DNA of 64,000 bases from the NCBI RefSeq assembly GCF_029784155.1, contig NW_026597011.1:28754-92753 (forward strand). The letters run 5' to 3'. Below the pieces are notes generated by a model, which made no database searches, had not been told where the DNA came from, and saw nothing but the letters and a program-made list of their open reading frames with translations. This document shows, piece by piece, positions 13,501 through 26,805 of the stretch. The position numbers and the translations under genes were made by a program. The first letter of the stretch is position 1. Each line of letters begins with the position of its first letter. Source of the DNA: Uranotaenia lowii (lineage: Eukaryota; Arthropoda; Insecta; Diptera; Culicidae).

Positions 13501-16500
13501 GGATCACAACTTTAAAATGCGATTTCTGGCCTTTAGAAGCGTTTTTCAGCGATTCTGAGCTTAATTTGGGATCACAACTTTAAAATGCGATTTCTGGCCT
13601 TTAGAAGCGTTTTTCGGCGATTCTGAGCTTAATTTGTGATCACAACTTTAAAATGCGATTTCTGGCCTTTAGAAGCGTTTTTCGGCCATTCTGAGCTTAA
13701 TTTGGGATCACAACTTTAAAATGCGATTTCTGGCCTTTAGAAGCGTTTTTCGGCCATTCTGAGCTTAATTTGGGATCACAACTTTAAAATGCGATTTCTG
13801 GCCTTTAGAAGCGTTTTTCAGCCATTCTGAGCTTAATTTGGGATCACAACTTTAAAATGCGATTTCTGGCCTTTAGAAGCGTTTTTCGGCGATTCTGAGC
13901 TTAATTTGTGATCACAACTTTAAAATGCGATTTCTGGCCTTTAGAAGCGTTTTTCGGCCATTCTGAGCTTAATTTGGGATCACAACTTTAAAATGCGATT
14001 TCTGGCCTTTAGAAGCGTTTTTCGGCGATTCTGAGCTTAATTTGGGATCACAACTTTAAAATGCGATTTCTGGCCTTTAGAAGCGTTTTTCGGCCATTCT
14101 GAGCTTAATTTGGGATCAAAACTTTAAAATGCGATTTCTGGCCTTTAGAAGCGTTTTTCGGCCATTCTGAGCTTAATTTGGGATCACAACTTTAAAATGC
14201 GATTTCTGGCCTTTAGAAGCATTTTTCGGCCATTCTGAGCTTAATTTGGGATCACAACTTTAAAATGCGATTTCTGGCCTTTAGAAGCAATTTTCGGCCA
14301 TTCTGAGCTTAATTTGGGATCAAAACTTTAAAATGCGATTTCTGGCCTTTAGAAGCGTTTTTCGGCCATTCTGAGTTTAATTTGGGATCACAACTTTAAA
14401 ATGCGATTTCTGGCCTTTAGAAGCGTTTTTCGGCCATTCTGAGCTTTATTTGGGATCACAACTTTAAAATGCGATTTCTGGCCTTTAGAAGCGTTTTTCA
14501 GCGATTCTGAGCTTAATTTGGGATCACAACTTTAAAATGCGATTTCTGGCCTTTAGAAGCGTTTTTCGGCCATTCTGAGCTTAATTTGGGATCACAACTT
14601 TAAAATGCGTTTTCTGGCCTTTAGAAGCGTTTTTGGGCGATTCTGAGCTTAATTTGGGATCACAACTTTAAAATGCGATTTCTGGCCTTTAGAAGCGTTT
14701 TTCAGCGATTCTGAGCTTAATCTGGGATCACAACTTTAAAATGCGATTTCTGGCCTTTAGAAGCGTTTTTCGGCCATTCTGAGCTTAATTTGGGATCAAA
14801 ACTTTAAAATGCGATTTCTGGCCTTTAGAAGCGTTTTTCGGCCATTCTGAGCTTAATTTTAGATCACAACTTTAAAATGCGATTTCTGGCCTTTAGAAGC
14901 GTTTTTCGGCCATTCTGAGCTTTATTTGGGATCACAACTTTAAAATGCGATTTCTGGCCTTTAGAAGCGTTTTTCGGCCATTCTGAGCTTAATTTGGGAT
15001 CACAACTTTAAAATGCGATTTCTGGCCTTTAGAAGCGTTTTTCGGCCATTCTGAGTTTAATTTGGGATCACAACCTTAAAATGCGATTTTTGGCCTTTAG
15101 AAGCGTTTTTCGGCCATTCTGAGCTTAATTTGGGATCACAACTTTAAAATGCGATTTCTGGCCTTTAGAAGCGTTTTTCGGCCATTCTGAGTTTAATTTG
15201 GGATCACAACTTTAAAATGCGATTTCTGGCCTTTAGAAGCGTTTTTCGGCCATTCTGAGTTTAATTTGGGATCACAACCTTAAAATGCGATTTTTGGCCT
15301 TTAGAAGCGTTTTTCGGCCATTCTGAGCTTAATTTGGGATCACAACTTTAAAATGCGATTTCTGGCCTTCAGAAGCGTTTTTCGGCCATTCTGAGCTTAA
15401 TTTGGGATCACAACTTTAAAATGCGATTTCTGGCCTTTAGAAGCGTTTTTCGGCCATTCTGAGTTTAATTTGGGATCACAACCTTAAAATGCGATTTTTG
15501 GCCTTTAGAAGCGTTTTTCGGCCATTCTGAGCTTAATTTGGGATCACAACTTTAAAATGCGATTTCTGGCCTTTAGAAGCGTTTTTCGGCCATTCTGAGT
15601 TTAATTTGGGATCACAACTTTAAAATGCGATTTCTGGCCTTTAGAAGCGTTTTTCGGCCATTCTGAGCTTAATTTGGGATCACAACTTTAAAATGCGATT
15701 TCTGGCCTTTAGAAGCGTTTTTCGGCCATTCTGAGCTTAATTTGGGATCAAAACTTTAAAATGCGATTTCTGGCCTTTAGAAGCGTTTTTCGGCGATTCT
15801 GAGCTTAATTTGGGATCACAACTTTAAAATGCGATTTCTGGCCTTTAGAAGCGTTTTTCGGCGATTCTGAGCTTAATTTGGGATCACAACTTTAAAATGC
15901 GATTTCTGGCCTTTAGAAGCGTTTTTCAGCGATTCTGAGCTTAATTTGGGATCATAACTTTAAAATGCGATTTCTGGCCTTTAGAAGCGTTTTTCGGCCA
16001 TTCTGAGCTTAATTTGGGATCACAACTTTGAAATGCGATTTCTGGCCTTTAGAAGCGTTTTTCGGCCATTCTGAGCTTAATTTGGGATCACAACTTTAAA
16101 ATGCGATTTCTGGCCTTTAGAAGCGTTTTTCGGCCATTCTGAGCTTTATTTGGGATCACAACTTTAAAATACGATTTCTGGCCTTTAGAAGCGTTTTTCA
16201 GCGATTCTGAGCTTAATTTGGGATCACAACTTTAAAATGCGATTTCTGGCCTTTAGAAGCGTTTTTCGGCCATTCTGAGTTTAATTTGGGATCACAACTT
16301 TAAAATGCGATTTCTGGCCTTTAGAAGCGTTTTTCGGCCATTCTGAGTTTAATTTGGGATCACAACTTTAAAATGCGATTTCTGGCCTTTAGAAGCGTTT
16401 TTCGGCCATTCTGAGCTTAATTTGGGATCACAACTTTAAAATGCGATTTCTGGCCTTTAGAAGCGTTTTTCGGCGATTCTGAGCTTAATTTTAGATCACA

Positions 16501-19500
16501 ACTTTAAAATGCGATTTCTGGCCTTTAGAAGCGTTTTTCGGCCATTCTGAGCTTAATTAGGGATCACAACTTTAAAATGCGATTTCTGGCCTTTAGAAGC
16601 GTTTTTCAGCGATTCTGAGCTTAATTTGGGATCACAACTTTAAAATGCGATTTCTGGCCTTTAGAAGCGTTTTTCGGCCATTCTGAGCTTAATTTGGGAT
16701 CACAACTTTAAAATGCGATTTCTGGCCTTTAGAAGCGTTTTTCGGCCATTCTGAGCTTAATTTGGGATCAAAACTTTAAAATGCGATTTCTGGCCTTTAG
16801 ATGCGTTTTTCGGCCATTCTGAGCTTAATTTGGGATCACAACTTTAAAATGCGATTTCTGGCCTTTAGAAGCGTTTTTCGGCGATTCTGAGCTTAATTTG
16901 GGATCACAACTTTAAAACGCGATTTCTGGACTTTAGAAGCGTTTTTCGGCGATTCTGAGCTTAATTTGGGATCACAACTTTAAAATGTGATTTCTGGCCT
17001 TTAGAAGCGTTTTTCGGCCATTCTGAGCTTAATTTGGGATCACAACTTTAAAATGCGATTCCTGGCCTTTAGAAGCGTTTTTCAGCGATTCTGATCTTAA
17101 TTTGGGATCACAACTTTAAAATGCGATTTCTGGCCTTTAGAAGCGTTTTTCAGCGATTCTGAGCTTAATTTGGGATCACAACTTTAAAATGCGATTTCTG
17201 GCCTTTAGAAGCGTTTTTCGGCGATTCTGAGCTTAATTTGTGATCACAACTTTAAAATGCGATTTCTGGCCTTTAGAAGCGTTTTTCGGCCATTCTGAGC
17301 TTAATTTGGGATCACAACTTTAAAATGCGATTTCTGGCCTTTAGAAGCGTTTTTCGGCCATTCTGAGCTTAATTTGGGATCACAACTTTAAAATGCGATT
17401 TCTGGCCTTTAGAAGCGTTTTTCAGCCATTCTGAGCTTAATTTGGGATCACAACTTTAAAATGCGATTTCTGGCCTTTAGAAGCGTTTTTCGGCGATTCT
17501 GAGCTTAATTTGTGATCACAACTTTAAAATGCGATTTCTGGCCTTTAGAAGCGTTTTTCGGCCATTCTGAGCTTAATTTGGGATCACAACTTTAAAATGC
17601 GATTTCTGGCCTTTAGAAGCGTTTTTCGGCGATTCTGAGCTTAATTTGTGATCACAACTTTAAAATGCGATTTCTGGCCTTTAGAAGCGTTTTTCGGCGA
17701 TTCTGAGCTTAATTTTAGATCACAACTTTAAAATGCGATTTCTGGCCTTTAGAAGCGTTTTTCAGCGATTCTGAGCTTAATTTGGGATCACAACTTTAAA
17801 ATGCGATTTCTGGCCTTTAGAAGCGTTTTTCGGCCATTCTGAGCTTAATTTGGGATCACAACTTTAAAATGCGATTTCTGGCCTTTAGAAGCGTTTTTCG
17901 GCGATTCTGAGCTTAATTTTAGATCACAACTTTAAAATGCGATTTCTGGCCTTTAGATGCGTTTTTCGGCCATTCTGAGCTTAATTTGGGATCACAACTT
18001 TAAAATGCGATTTCTGGCCTTTAGAAGCGTTTTTCGGCGATTCTGAGCTTAATTTGGGATCACAACTTTAAAACGCGATTTCTGGACTTTAGAAGCGTTT
18101 TTCGGCGATTCTGAGCTTAATTTGGGATCACAACTTTAAAATGTGATTTCTGGCCTTTAGAAGCGTTTTTCGGCCATTCTGAGCTTAATTTGGGATCACA
18201 ACTTTAAAATGCGATTCCTGGCCTTTAGAAGCGTTTTTCAGCGATTCTGATCTTAATTTGGGATCACAACTTTAAAATGCGATTTCTGGCCTTTAGAAGC
18301 GTTTTTCAGCGATTCTGAGCTTAATTTGGGATCACAACTTTAAAATGCGATTTCTGGCCTTTAGAAGCGTTTTTCGGCGATTCTGAGCTTAATTTGTGAT
18401 CACAACTTTAAAATGCGATTTCTGGCCTTTAGAAGCGTTTTTCGGCCATTCTGAGCTTAATTTGGGATCACAACTTTAAAATGCGATTTCTGGCCTTTAG
18501 AAGCGTTTTTCGGCCATTCTGAGCTTAATTTGGGATCACAACTTTAAAATGCGATTTCTGGCCTTTAGAAGCGTTTTTCAGCCATTCTGAGCTTAATTTG
18601 GGATCACAACTTTAAAATGCGATTTCTGGCCTTTAGAAGCGTTTTTCGGCGATTCTGAGCTTAATTTGTGATCACAACTTTAAAATGCGATTTCTGGCCT
18701 TTAGAAGCGTTTTTCGGCCATTCTGAGCTTAATTTGGGATCACAACTTTAAAATGCGATTTCTGGCCTTTAGAAGCGTTTTTCGGCGATTCTGAGCTTAA
18801 TTTGGGATCACAACTTTAAAATGCGATTTCTGGCCTTTAGAAGCGTTTTTCGGCCATTCTGAGCTTAATTTGGGATCAAAACTTTAAAATGCGATTTCTG
18901 GCCTTTAGAAGCGTTTTTCGGCCATTCTGAGCTTAATTTGGGATCACAACTTTAAAATGCGATTTCTGGCCTTTAGAAGCATTTTTCGGCCATTCTGAGC
19001 TTAATTTGGGATCACAACTTTAAAATGCGATTTCTGGCCTTTAGAAGCAATTTTCGGCCATTCTGAGCTTAATTTGGGATCAAAACTTTAAAATGCGATT
19101 TCTGGCCTTTAGAAGCGTTTTTCGGCCATTCTGAGTTTAATTTGGGATCACAACTTTAAAATGCGATTTCTGGCCTTTAGAAGCGTTTTTCGGCCATTCT
19201 GAGCTTTATTTGGGATCACAACTTTAAAATGCGATTTCTGGCCTTTAGAAGCGTTTTTCAGCGATTCTGAGCTTAATTTGGGATCACAACTTTAAAATGC
19301 GATTTCTGGCCTTTAGAAGCGTTTTTCGGCCATTCTGAGCTTAATTTGGGATCACAACTTTAAAATGCGTTTTCTGGCCTTTAGAAGCGTTTTTGGGCGA
19401 TTCTGAGCTTAATTTGGGATCACAACTTTAAAATGCGATTTCTGGCCTTTAGAAGCGTTTTTCAGCGATTCTGAGCTTAATCTGGGATCACAACTTTAAA

Positions 19501-19735
19501 ATGCGATTTCTGGCCTTTAGAAGCGTTTTTCGGCCATTCTGAGCTTAATTTGGGATCAAAACTTTAAAATGCGATTTCTGGCCTTTAGAAGCGTTTTTCG
19601 GCCATTCTGAGCTTAATTTTAGATCACAACTTTAAAATGCGATTTCTGGCCTTTAGAAGCGTTTTTCGGCCATTCTGAGCTTTATTTGGGATCACAACTT
19701 TAAAATGCGATTTCTGGCCTTTAGAAGCGTTTTTC
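10551..19735 (+). repeat. Kilobase-scale tandem duplication inside the satellite
   Basis: About 10551-14975 reappears as about 14976-19735. Diagnostic variant monomers line up at offsets that are whole multiples of 68: the first CAACCTTAAAA at 10651 and 15071 (65 monomers), AATTAGGG at 12067 and 16555 (66 monomers), TTTAGATGCG at 13191 and 17951 (70 monomers), AGAAGCAATTTTCGG at 14281 and 19041 (70 monomers). The second copy has grown by five monomers. A partial third copy of 13191-14036 sits at 16795-17640. This shows recent expansion in segments of tens of monomers. Confidence 0.85.
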
Positions 19736-20126
19736 AGCGATTCTGAGCTTAATTTGGGATCACAACTTTAAAATGCGATTTCTGGCCTTTAGAAGCGTTT
19801 TTCGGCGATTCTGAGCTTAATTTGGGATCACAACTTTAAAATGCGATTTCTGACCTTTAGAAGCGTTTTTCGGCCATTCTGAGTTTAATTTGGGATCACA
19901 ACTTTAAAATGCGATTTCTGGCCTTTAGAAGCGTTTTTCAGCGATTCTGAGCTAAATTTGGGATCACAACTTTAAAATGCGATTTCTGGCCTTTAGAAGC
20001 GTTTTTCGGCGATTCTGAGCTTAACTTGGGATCACAACTTTAAAATGCGATTTCTGGCCTTTAGGAGCGTTTTTCGGCCATTCTGAGCTTAACTTGGGAT
20101 CACAACTTTAAAATGCGATTTCTGGC

Positions 20127-22060
20127 CATTTGAAGCGTTTTTCGGCGATTCTGAGCTTAATTTGGGATCACAACTTTAAAATGCGATTTCTGGCCTTTAG
20201 AAGCGTTTTTCAGCGATTCTGAGCTTAATTTGGGATTTCTGGCCTTTAGAAGCGTTTTTCGGCCATTCTGAGCTTAATTTGTGATCACAACTTTAAAATG
20301 CGATTTCTGGCCTTTAGAAGCGTTTTTCGGCCATTCTGAGCTTAATTTGGGATCACAACTTTAAAATGCGATTTCTGGCCTTTAGAAGCGTTTTTCGGCC
20401 ATTCTGAGCTTAATTTGGGATTTCTGGCCTTTAGAAGCGTTTTTCGGCCATTCTGAGCTTAATTTGTGATCACAACTTTAAAATGCGATTTCTGGCCTTT
20501 AGAAGCGTTTTTCGGCCATTCTGAGCTTAATTTGGGATCACAACTTTAAAATGCGATTTCTGGCCTTTAGAAGCGTTTTTCGGCGATTCTGAGCTTAACT
20601 TGGGATCACAACTTTAAAATGCGATTTCTGGCCTTTAGGAGCGTTTTTCGGCCATTCTGAGCTTAACTTGGGATCACAACTTTAAAATGCGATTTCTGGC
20701 CATTTGAAGCGTTTTTCGGCGATTCTGAGCTTAATTTGGGATCACAACTTTAAAATGCGATTTCTGGCCTTTAGAAGCGTTTTTCAGCGATTCTGAGCTT
20801 AATTTGGGATTTCTGGCCTTTAGAAGCGTTTTTCGGCCATTCTGAGCTTAATTTGTGATCACAACTTTAAAATGCGATTTCTGGCCTTTAGAAGCGTTTT
20901 TCGGCCATTCTGAGCTTAATTTGGGATCACAACTTTAAAATGCGATTTCTGGCCTTTAGAAGCGTTTTTCGGCCATTCTGAGCTTAATTTGGGATTTCTG
21001 GCCTTTAGAAGCGTTTTTCGGCCATTCTGAGCTTAATTTGTGATCACAACTTTAAAATGCGATTTCTGGCCTTTAGAAGCGTTTTTCGGCCATTCTGAGC
21101 TTAATTTGGGATCACAACTTTAAAATGCGATTTCTGGCCTTTAGAAGCGTTTTTCGGCGATTCTGAGCTTAACTTGGGATCACAACTTTAAAATGCGATT
21201 TCTGGCCTTTAGGAGCGTTTTTCGGCCATTCTGAGCTTAACTTGGGATCACAACTTTAAAATGCGATTTCTGGCCATTTGAAGCGTTTTTCGGCGATTCT
21301 GAGCTTAATTTGGGATCACAACTTTAAAATGCGATTTCTGGCCTTTAGAAGCGTTTTTCAGCGATTCTGAGCTTAATTTGGGATTTCTGGCCTTTAGAAG
21401 CGTTTTTCGGCCATTCTGAGCTTAATTTGTGATCACAACTTTAAAATGCGATTTCTGGCCTTTAGAAGCGTTTTTCGGCCATTCTGAGCTTAATTTGGGA
21501 TCACAACTTTAAAATGCGATTTCTGGCCTTTAGAAGCGTTTTTCGGCCATTCTGAGCTTAATTTGGGATTTCTGGCCTTTAGAAGCGTTTTTCGGCCATT
21601 CTGAGCTTAATTTGTGATCACAACTTTAAAATGCGATTTCTGGCCTTTAGAAGCGTTTTTCGGCCATTCTGAGCTTAATTTGGGATCACAACTTTAAAAT
21701 GCGATTTCTGGCCTTTAGAAGCGTTTTTCGGCCATTCTGAGCTTAATTTGGGATCACAACTTTAAAATGCGATTTCTGGCCTTTAGAAGCCTTTTTCGGC
21801 GATTCTGAGCTTAATTAGGGATCACAACTTTAAAATGCGATTTCTGGCCTTTAGAAGCGTTTTTCGGCGATTCTGAGCTTAATTTGGGATCACAACTTTA
21901 AAATGCGATTTCTGGCCTTTAGAAGCGTTTTTCGGCGATTCTGAGCTTAATTTGGGATCACAACTTTAAAATGCGATTTCTGGCCTTTAGGAGCGTTTTT
22001 CGGCCATTCTGAGCTTAACTTGGGATCACAACTTTAAAATGCGATTTCTGGCCATTTGAA
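20127..22060 (+). repeat. Higher-order repeat of 574 bp in the satellite
   Basis: The rare variant CCATTTGAAGCG recurs at 20127, 20701, 21275 and 22053. The first two gaps are 574 bp, which equals seven 68-bp monomers plus two 49-bp monomers. The last gap is 778 bp, three monomers longer. Within each unit the order of variants (TTAGGAGCG, then CTTAACTTGGG, then CATTTGAAGC, then two short monomers each followed by a GTGATCAC monomer) is kept. Confidence 0.85.
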
Positions 22061-24880
22061 GCGTTTTTCGGCGATTCTGAGCTTAATTTGGGATCACAAC
22101 TTTAAAATGCGATTTCTGGCCTTTAGAAGCGTTTTTCAGCGATTCTGAGCTTAATTTGGGATTTCTGGCCTTTAGAAGCGTTTTTCGGCCATTCTGAGCT
22201 TAATTTGGGATTTCTGGCCTTTAGAAGCGTTTTTCGGCCATTCTGAGCTTAATTTGTGATCACAACTTTAAAATGCGATTTCTGGCCTTTAGAAGCGTTT
22301 TTCGGCCATTCTGAGCTTAATTTGGGATCACAACTTTAAAATGCGATTTCTGGCCTTTAGAAGCGTTTTTCGGCCATTCTGAGCTTTATTTGGGATCACA
22401 ACTTTAAAATGCGATTTCTGGCCTTTAGAAGCGTTTTTCGGCCATTCTGAGCTTAATTTGGGATCACAACTTTAAAATGCGATTTCTGGCCTTTAGAAGC
22501 GTTTTTCGGGGATTCTGAGCTTAATTTGGGATCACAACTTTTAAATGCGATTTCTGGCCTTTAGAAGCGTTTTTCGGCCATTCTGAGCTTAATTTGGGAT
22601 CACAACTTTAAAATGCGATTTCTGGCCTTTAGAAGCGTTTTTCGGCGATTCTGAGCTTAATTTGGGATCACAACTTTAAAATGCGATTTCTGGCCTTTAG
22701 AAGCGTTTTTCGGCCATTCTGAGCTTAATTTGGGATCACAACTTTAAAATGCGATTTCTGGCCTTTAGAAGCGTTTTTCGGCCATTCTGAGCTTAATTTG
22801 GGATCACAACTTTAAAATGCGATTTCTGGCCTTTAGAAGCGTTTTTCGGCCATTCTGAGCTTAATTTGGGATCACAACTTTAAAATGCGATTTCTGGCCT
22901 TTAGAAGCGTTTTTCGGCCATTCTGAGCTTAATTTGGGATCACAACTTTAAAATGCGATTTCTGGCCTTTAGAAGCGTTTTTCGGGGATTCTGAGCTTAA
23001 TTTGGGATCACAACTTTAAAATGCGATTTCTGGCCTTTAGAAGCTTTTTTCGGGGATTCTGAGCTTAATTTGGGATCACAACTTTAAAATGCGATTTCTG
23101 GCCTTTAGAAGCGTTTTTCGGCCATTCTGAGCTTAATTTGGGATCACAACTTTAAAATGCGATTTCTGGCCTTTAGAAGCGTTTTTCGGCCATTCTGAGC
23201 TTAATTTGGGATCACAACTTTAAAATGCGATTTCTGGCCTTTAGAAGCGTTTTTCGGCCATTCTGCGCTCAATTCGGGATCACAACTTTAAAATGCGATT
23301 TCTGGCCTTTAGAAGCATTTTTCGGGGATTCTGAGCTTAATTTGGGATCACAACTTTAAAATGCGATTTCTGGCCTTTAGAAGCGTTTTTCGGGGATTCT
23401 GAGCTTAATTTGGGATCACAACTTTTAAATGCGATTTCTGGCCTTTAGAAGCGTTTTTCGGCCATTCTGAGCTTAATTTGGGATCACAACTTTAAAATGC
23501 GATTTCTGGCCTTTAGAAGCGTTTTTCGGCCATTCTGAGCTTAATTTGGGATCACAACTTTAAAATGCGATTTCTGGCCTTTAGAAGCGTTTTTCGGCCA
23601 TTCTGAGCTTAATTTGGGATCACAACTTTAAAATGCGATTTCTGGCCTTTAGAAGCGTTTTTCGGCCATTCTGAGCTTAATTTGGGATCACAACTTTAAA
23701 ATGCGATTTCTGGCCTTTAGAAGCGTTTTTCGGCCATTCTGAGCTTAATTTGGGATCACAACTTTAAAATGCGATTTCTGGCCTTTAGAAGCGTTTTTCG
23801 GCCATTCTGAGCTTAATTTGGGATCACAACTTTAAAATGCGATTTCTGGCCTTTAGAAGCGTTTTTCGGGGATTCTGAGCTTAATTTGGGATCACAACTT
23901 TTAAATGCGATTTCTGGCCTTTAGAAGCGTTTTTCGGCCATTCTGAGCTTAATTTGGGATCACAACTTTAAAATGCGATTTCTGGCCTTTAGAAGCGTTT
24001 TTCGGCCATTCTGAGCTTAATTTGGGATCACAACTTTAAAATGCGATTTCTGGCCTTTAGAAGCGTTTTTCGGCCATTCTGCGCTCAATTCGGGATCACA
24101 ACTTTAAAATGCGATTTCTGGCCTTTAGAAGCATTTTTCGGGGATTCTGAGCTTAATTTGGGATCACAACTTTAAAATGCGATTTCTGGCCTTTAGAAGC
24201 GTTTTTCGGGGATTCTGAGCTTAATTTGGGATCACAACTTTTAAATGCGATTTCTGGCCTTTAGAAGCGTTTTTCGGCCATTCTGAGCTTAATTTGGGAT
24301 CACAACTTTAAAATGCGATTTCTGGCCTTTAGAAGCGTTTTTCGGCCATTCTGAGCTTAATTTGGGATCACAACTTTAAAATGCGATTTCTGGCCTTTAG
24401 AAGCGTTTTTCGGCCATTCTGAGCTTAATTTGGGATCACAACTTTAAAATGCGATTTCTGGCCTTTAGAAGCGTTTTTCGGCCATTCTGAGCTTAATTTG
24501 GGATCACAACTTTAAAATGCGATTTCTGGCCTTTAGAAGCGTTTTTCGGCCATTCTGAGCTTAATTTGGGATCACAACTTTAAAATGCGATTTCTGGCCT
24601 TTAGAAGCGTTTTTCGGCCATTCTGAGCTTAATTTGGGATCACAACTTTAAAATGCGATTTCTGGCCTTTAGAAGCGTTTTTCGGGGATTCTGAGCTTAA
24701 TTTGGGATCACAACTTTTAAATGCGATTTCTGGCCTTTAGAAGCGTTTTTCGGCCATTCTGAGCTTAATTTGGGATCACAACTTTAAAATGCGATTTCTG
24801 GCCTTTAGAAGCGTTTTTCGGCCATTCTGAGCTTAATTTGGGATCACAACTTTAAAATGCGATTTCTGGCCTTTAGAAGC

Positions 24881-25314
24881 TGTTTTGGTAAGATCTAGCT
24901 GTTTAGTAGTAGTGAAGAACTAGAAGGTAGAACAGACATACGTCATCCGGCTGATCATCCGAAACAGATCTAAAACACCTCTCAGAAGAGATGAGCTCTG
25001 TTCATGGAAGAGGGAAAGAGAATGTTTACTGCTAGTTTATGCTTTTTTCTCTCTAAATTTAATACTTGAACAATATGAAAATGTGTTTGTTTGTAATGAT
25101 AGGGAACTTTTGGTTTATATGCAATTCCACCATTCGCCACTTTTTGTACAACACAAATGTAGACACAGTCCAAACCAATCCGCCGTGTACTTCACATCGC
25201 CAATAAAAACCCCACCAATCAAATCGAAATAAAAACTTGTGTTTTTAAGTTGAGTTTAAACCAAAGTTATCGCGAGTTCTTAATTCGGTCCGAAAGTGTT
25301 CCGGTACCAAAACA
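24881..25314 (+). repeat. 5' LTR of the BEL element
   Basis: 434 bp, TG...CA ends inside the 10-bp inverted terminal repeat TGTTTTGGTA/TACCAAAACA. AATAAA poly(A) signals lie at 25202-25207 and 25228-25233. I found no difference from the 3' LTR when reading both copies. The chance 63-codon minus-strand ORF inside each LTR copy is not a gene. Confidence 0.95.
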
Positions 25315-25316
25315 TT

Positions 25317-25334
25317 TGGTCCTTCGAGCCGGAT
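25317..25334 (+). promoter_or_regulatory. Primer binding site, tRNA-Tyr
   Basis: TGGTCCTTCGAGCCGGAT starts 2 nt after the 5' LTR. Its reverse complement ends in CCGGCTCGAAGGA plus CCA, the 3' end of eukaryotic cytosolic tRNA-Tyr (acceptor strand CCTTCGA). The match covers all 18 nt as I recall that tRNA. It would prime minus-strand DNA synthesis. Confidence 0.8.
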
Positions 25335-26805
25335 GACCGTCCGGAAAGTGGTTCCGGAACAATAAAAATCGGACATTAAGTGAAGACCGCCGATCGCTCA
25401 GCAGCAAAAGTGTGAACCATTTTGTGTTCACAAAATCGCCATAGCGCTACTGAACAATTGAACCGAAGTGATTGTGCTAACAAAGCAAGTGCATTTTTGA
25501 ACGCTTGGCTTGGATGCAATTGAGTGCATCGGACTCCAGTGTCAGCCATCGCGATTTCGGAACAATTGCCCACCGGTTACCTGAAGCATACTGGTGAAGT
25601 GAAGCCGATACATAGGACAGCTGATCTAACAGGAACGAAGCAGCGGACAGCTGATTGACCAGCAGCGCAACAGAGGACATCAGCTGATCTTGAGCAACCA
25701 ACAAAGACGCAACGTCTGAAGGAGCAGTTTTCCGGAATAAAAATAGCAGGAAGTATATTGGCTTGATGCATGCGGCCGAAAGAAAGTGCTAATAAAAATT
25801 AGAATTGAGATTGAATTGTTTTTAGTTGCATGAAGTGTGTGCCCTGACCGTTTAACTAGAATTGGTCTTTGGTATTCTATTGGCATTTTTACTTTGATTT
25901 TTACACTGGTTGTGCCCACTCGCTGCTGTCAATATCGGGTTGCTAGTCTCACAAATTCGCGTCGCGATCGGTTGGAACGTCGAGTTGATCAAATTTAAGT
26001 GCATATACCCTAAGTCAGAAGCACATAAGGTGCATGTCAGAGCACATTAAGGTGCAAGTCAGAAGCACAGAAGGTGCAAGTCAGATTTTTTGGTCAGAAC
26101 TATTCAGTACTGGACGGATTGGGTCCAAGGTGTTTGAGTTTGTCAGAAAATACAAGTTTGTTGAAGAATTTTAGTTTGAGTCGGAAACTTGTCAGAATTA
26201 AGTCTGAATGGTCAGAAATTAAGTTTGAGTCAGAGATCTTATCAGAATTAAGTCTGAATCAGTTTGTGTCGGAATTCTTAAGTGAATATTGTTGGAATCT
26301 TGTTTGAAACTTGTCAGAATTGAGTCTGAGTCAAAATTTAAGTTTTTGTAAGAAATTTGATCTGAAACTTGTCAGCGGTTGAGTCAGTTTAAAAATTGTC
26401 AAATATCAAGCCTGTGTCAGAAAACTACACGTCAGTTTGAGAACTTGCCTGAAGGTACAAGTTTGATTTCGTCAGAAATTGGAAGCCTGAGTCAGTTATT
26501 AGTAATTCTGTATTGGACGAATCGGGTCCAAAGGTGTCTGATTATTCCGAAATTGAAATTCGTTCGACATATTTTGTCAGAAACTAAGAATAAACTCCTG
26601 AACTTCAACAACAAATTCGCCTACGTCAGTATTGTGTCAGAATTTCGTCAGTTTTGGACAAATTTGGTCCAAGTTGGTCAGATATTTTGGAAATTGGAAA
26701 TTGTTTTCTACTTTTCCCCAATTTGGGTTGAATCGCTGCTTTATCAGCTCTGAAGCTTCAGAGTTATTGAAATTTAAGTAGTAGTGAATAAAGTTTCCAG
26801 TCAGA
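25335..26805 (+). other. BEL leader region with short repeats
   Basis: Untranslated leader of about 1.5 kb between the primer site and gag. It has no convincing coding frame. It holds three CAGCTGAT copies 30-33 bp apart (25618, 25648, 25681), a 22-bp tandem repeat at 26012-26088, and roughly twenty GTCAG or GTCAGAA words scattered from 26014 up to the gag start codon. Such a leader normally carries the packaging and dimerisation signals of the element RNA; the function of these repeats is unknown. Confidence 0.75.
26012..26088 (+). repeat. 22-bp tandem repeat in the BEL leader
   Basis: Three units of 22 bp (26012-26033, 26034-26055, 26056-26077), each built as AAGTCAGAAGCACA plus a variable pair and AAGGTGC, followed by a partial fourth unit. 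The GTCAGAA core then continues irregularly downstream to the gag ATG. Confidence 0.85.

Larger units (their letters stand above)
1..24880 (+). repeat. 68-bp satellite array, block A
   Basis: Head-to-tail tandem array of a 68-bp monomer. The unit begins GAGCTTAATTTGGGATCACA, continues through AAAATGCGATTTCTGG and ends with AGAAGCGTTTTTCGG plus CCATTCT. I estimate about 372 monomers here. A 49-bp variant lacks 19 bp between two GAT triplets and occurs only at about 0.35-6.9 kb and 20.2-22.2 kb. Recurrent point variants include CAGCGATT, GTGATCAC, CAACCTTAAAA and GCGCTCAATTCGGG. No monomer frame stays open, so it is not coding. The array runs off the left edge, so its true length is unknown. 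A centromeric or heterochromatic location is possible but not shown. Confidence 0.98.

Noticed and set aside
1..24880. Satellite as a CRISPR array
   Set aside because: The repeats are contiguous with no unique spacers, and the host is a eukaryote.
24982..25173. 63-codon minus-strand ORF, present again at 31183-31374
   Set aside because: It lies wholly inside the BEL LTR and is repeated only because the LTR is. No domain is seen.
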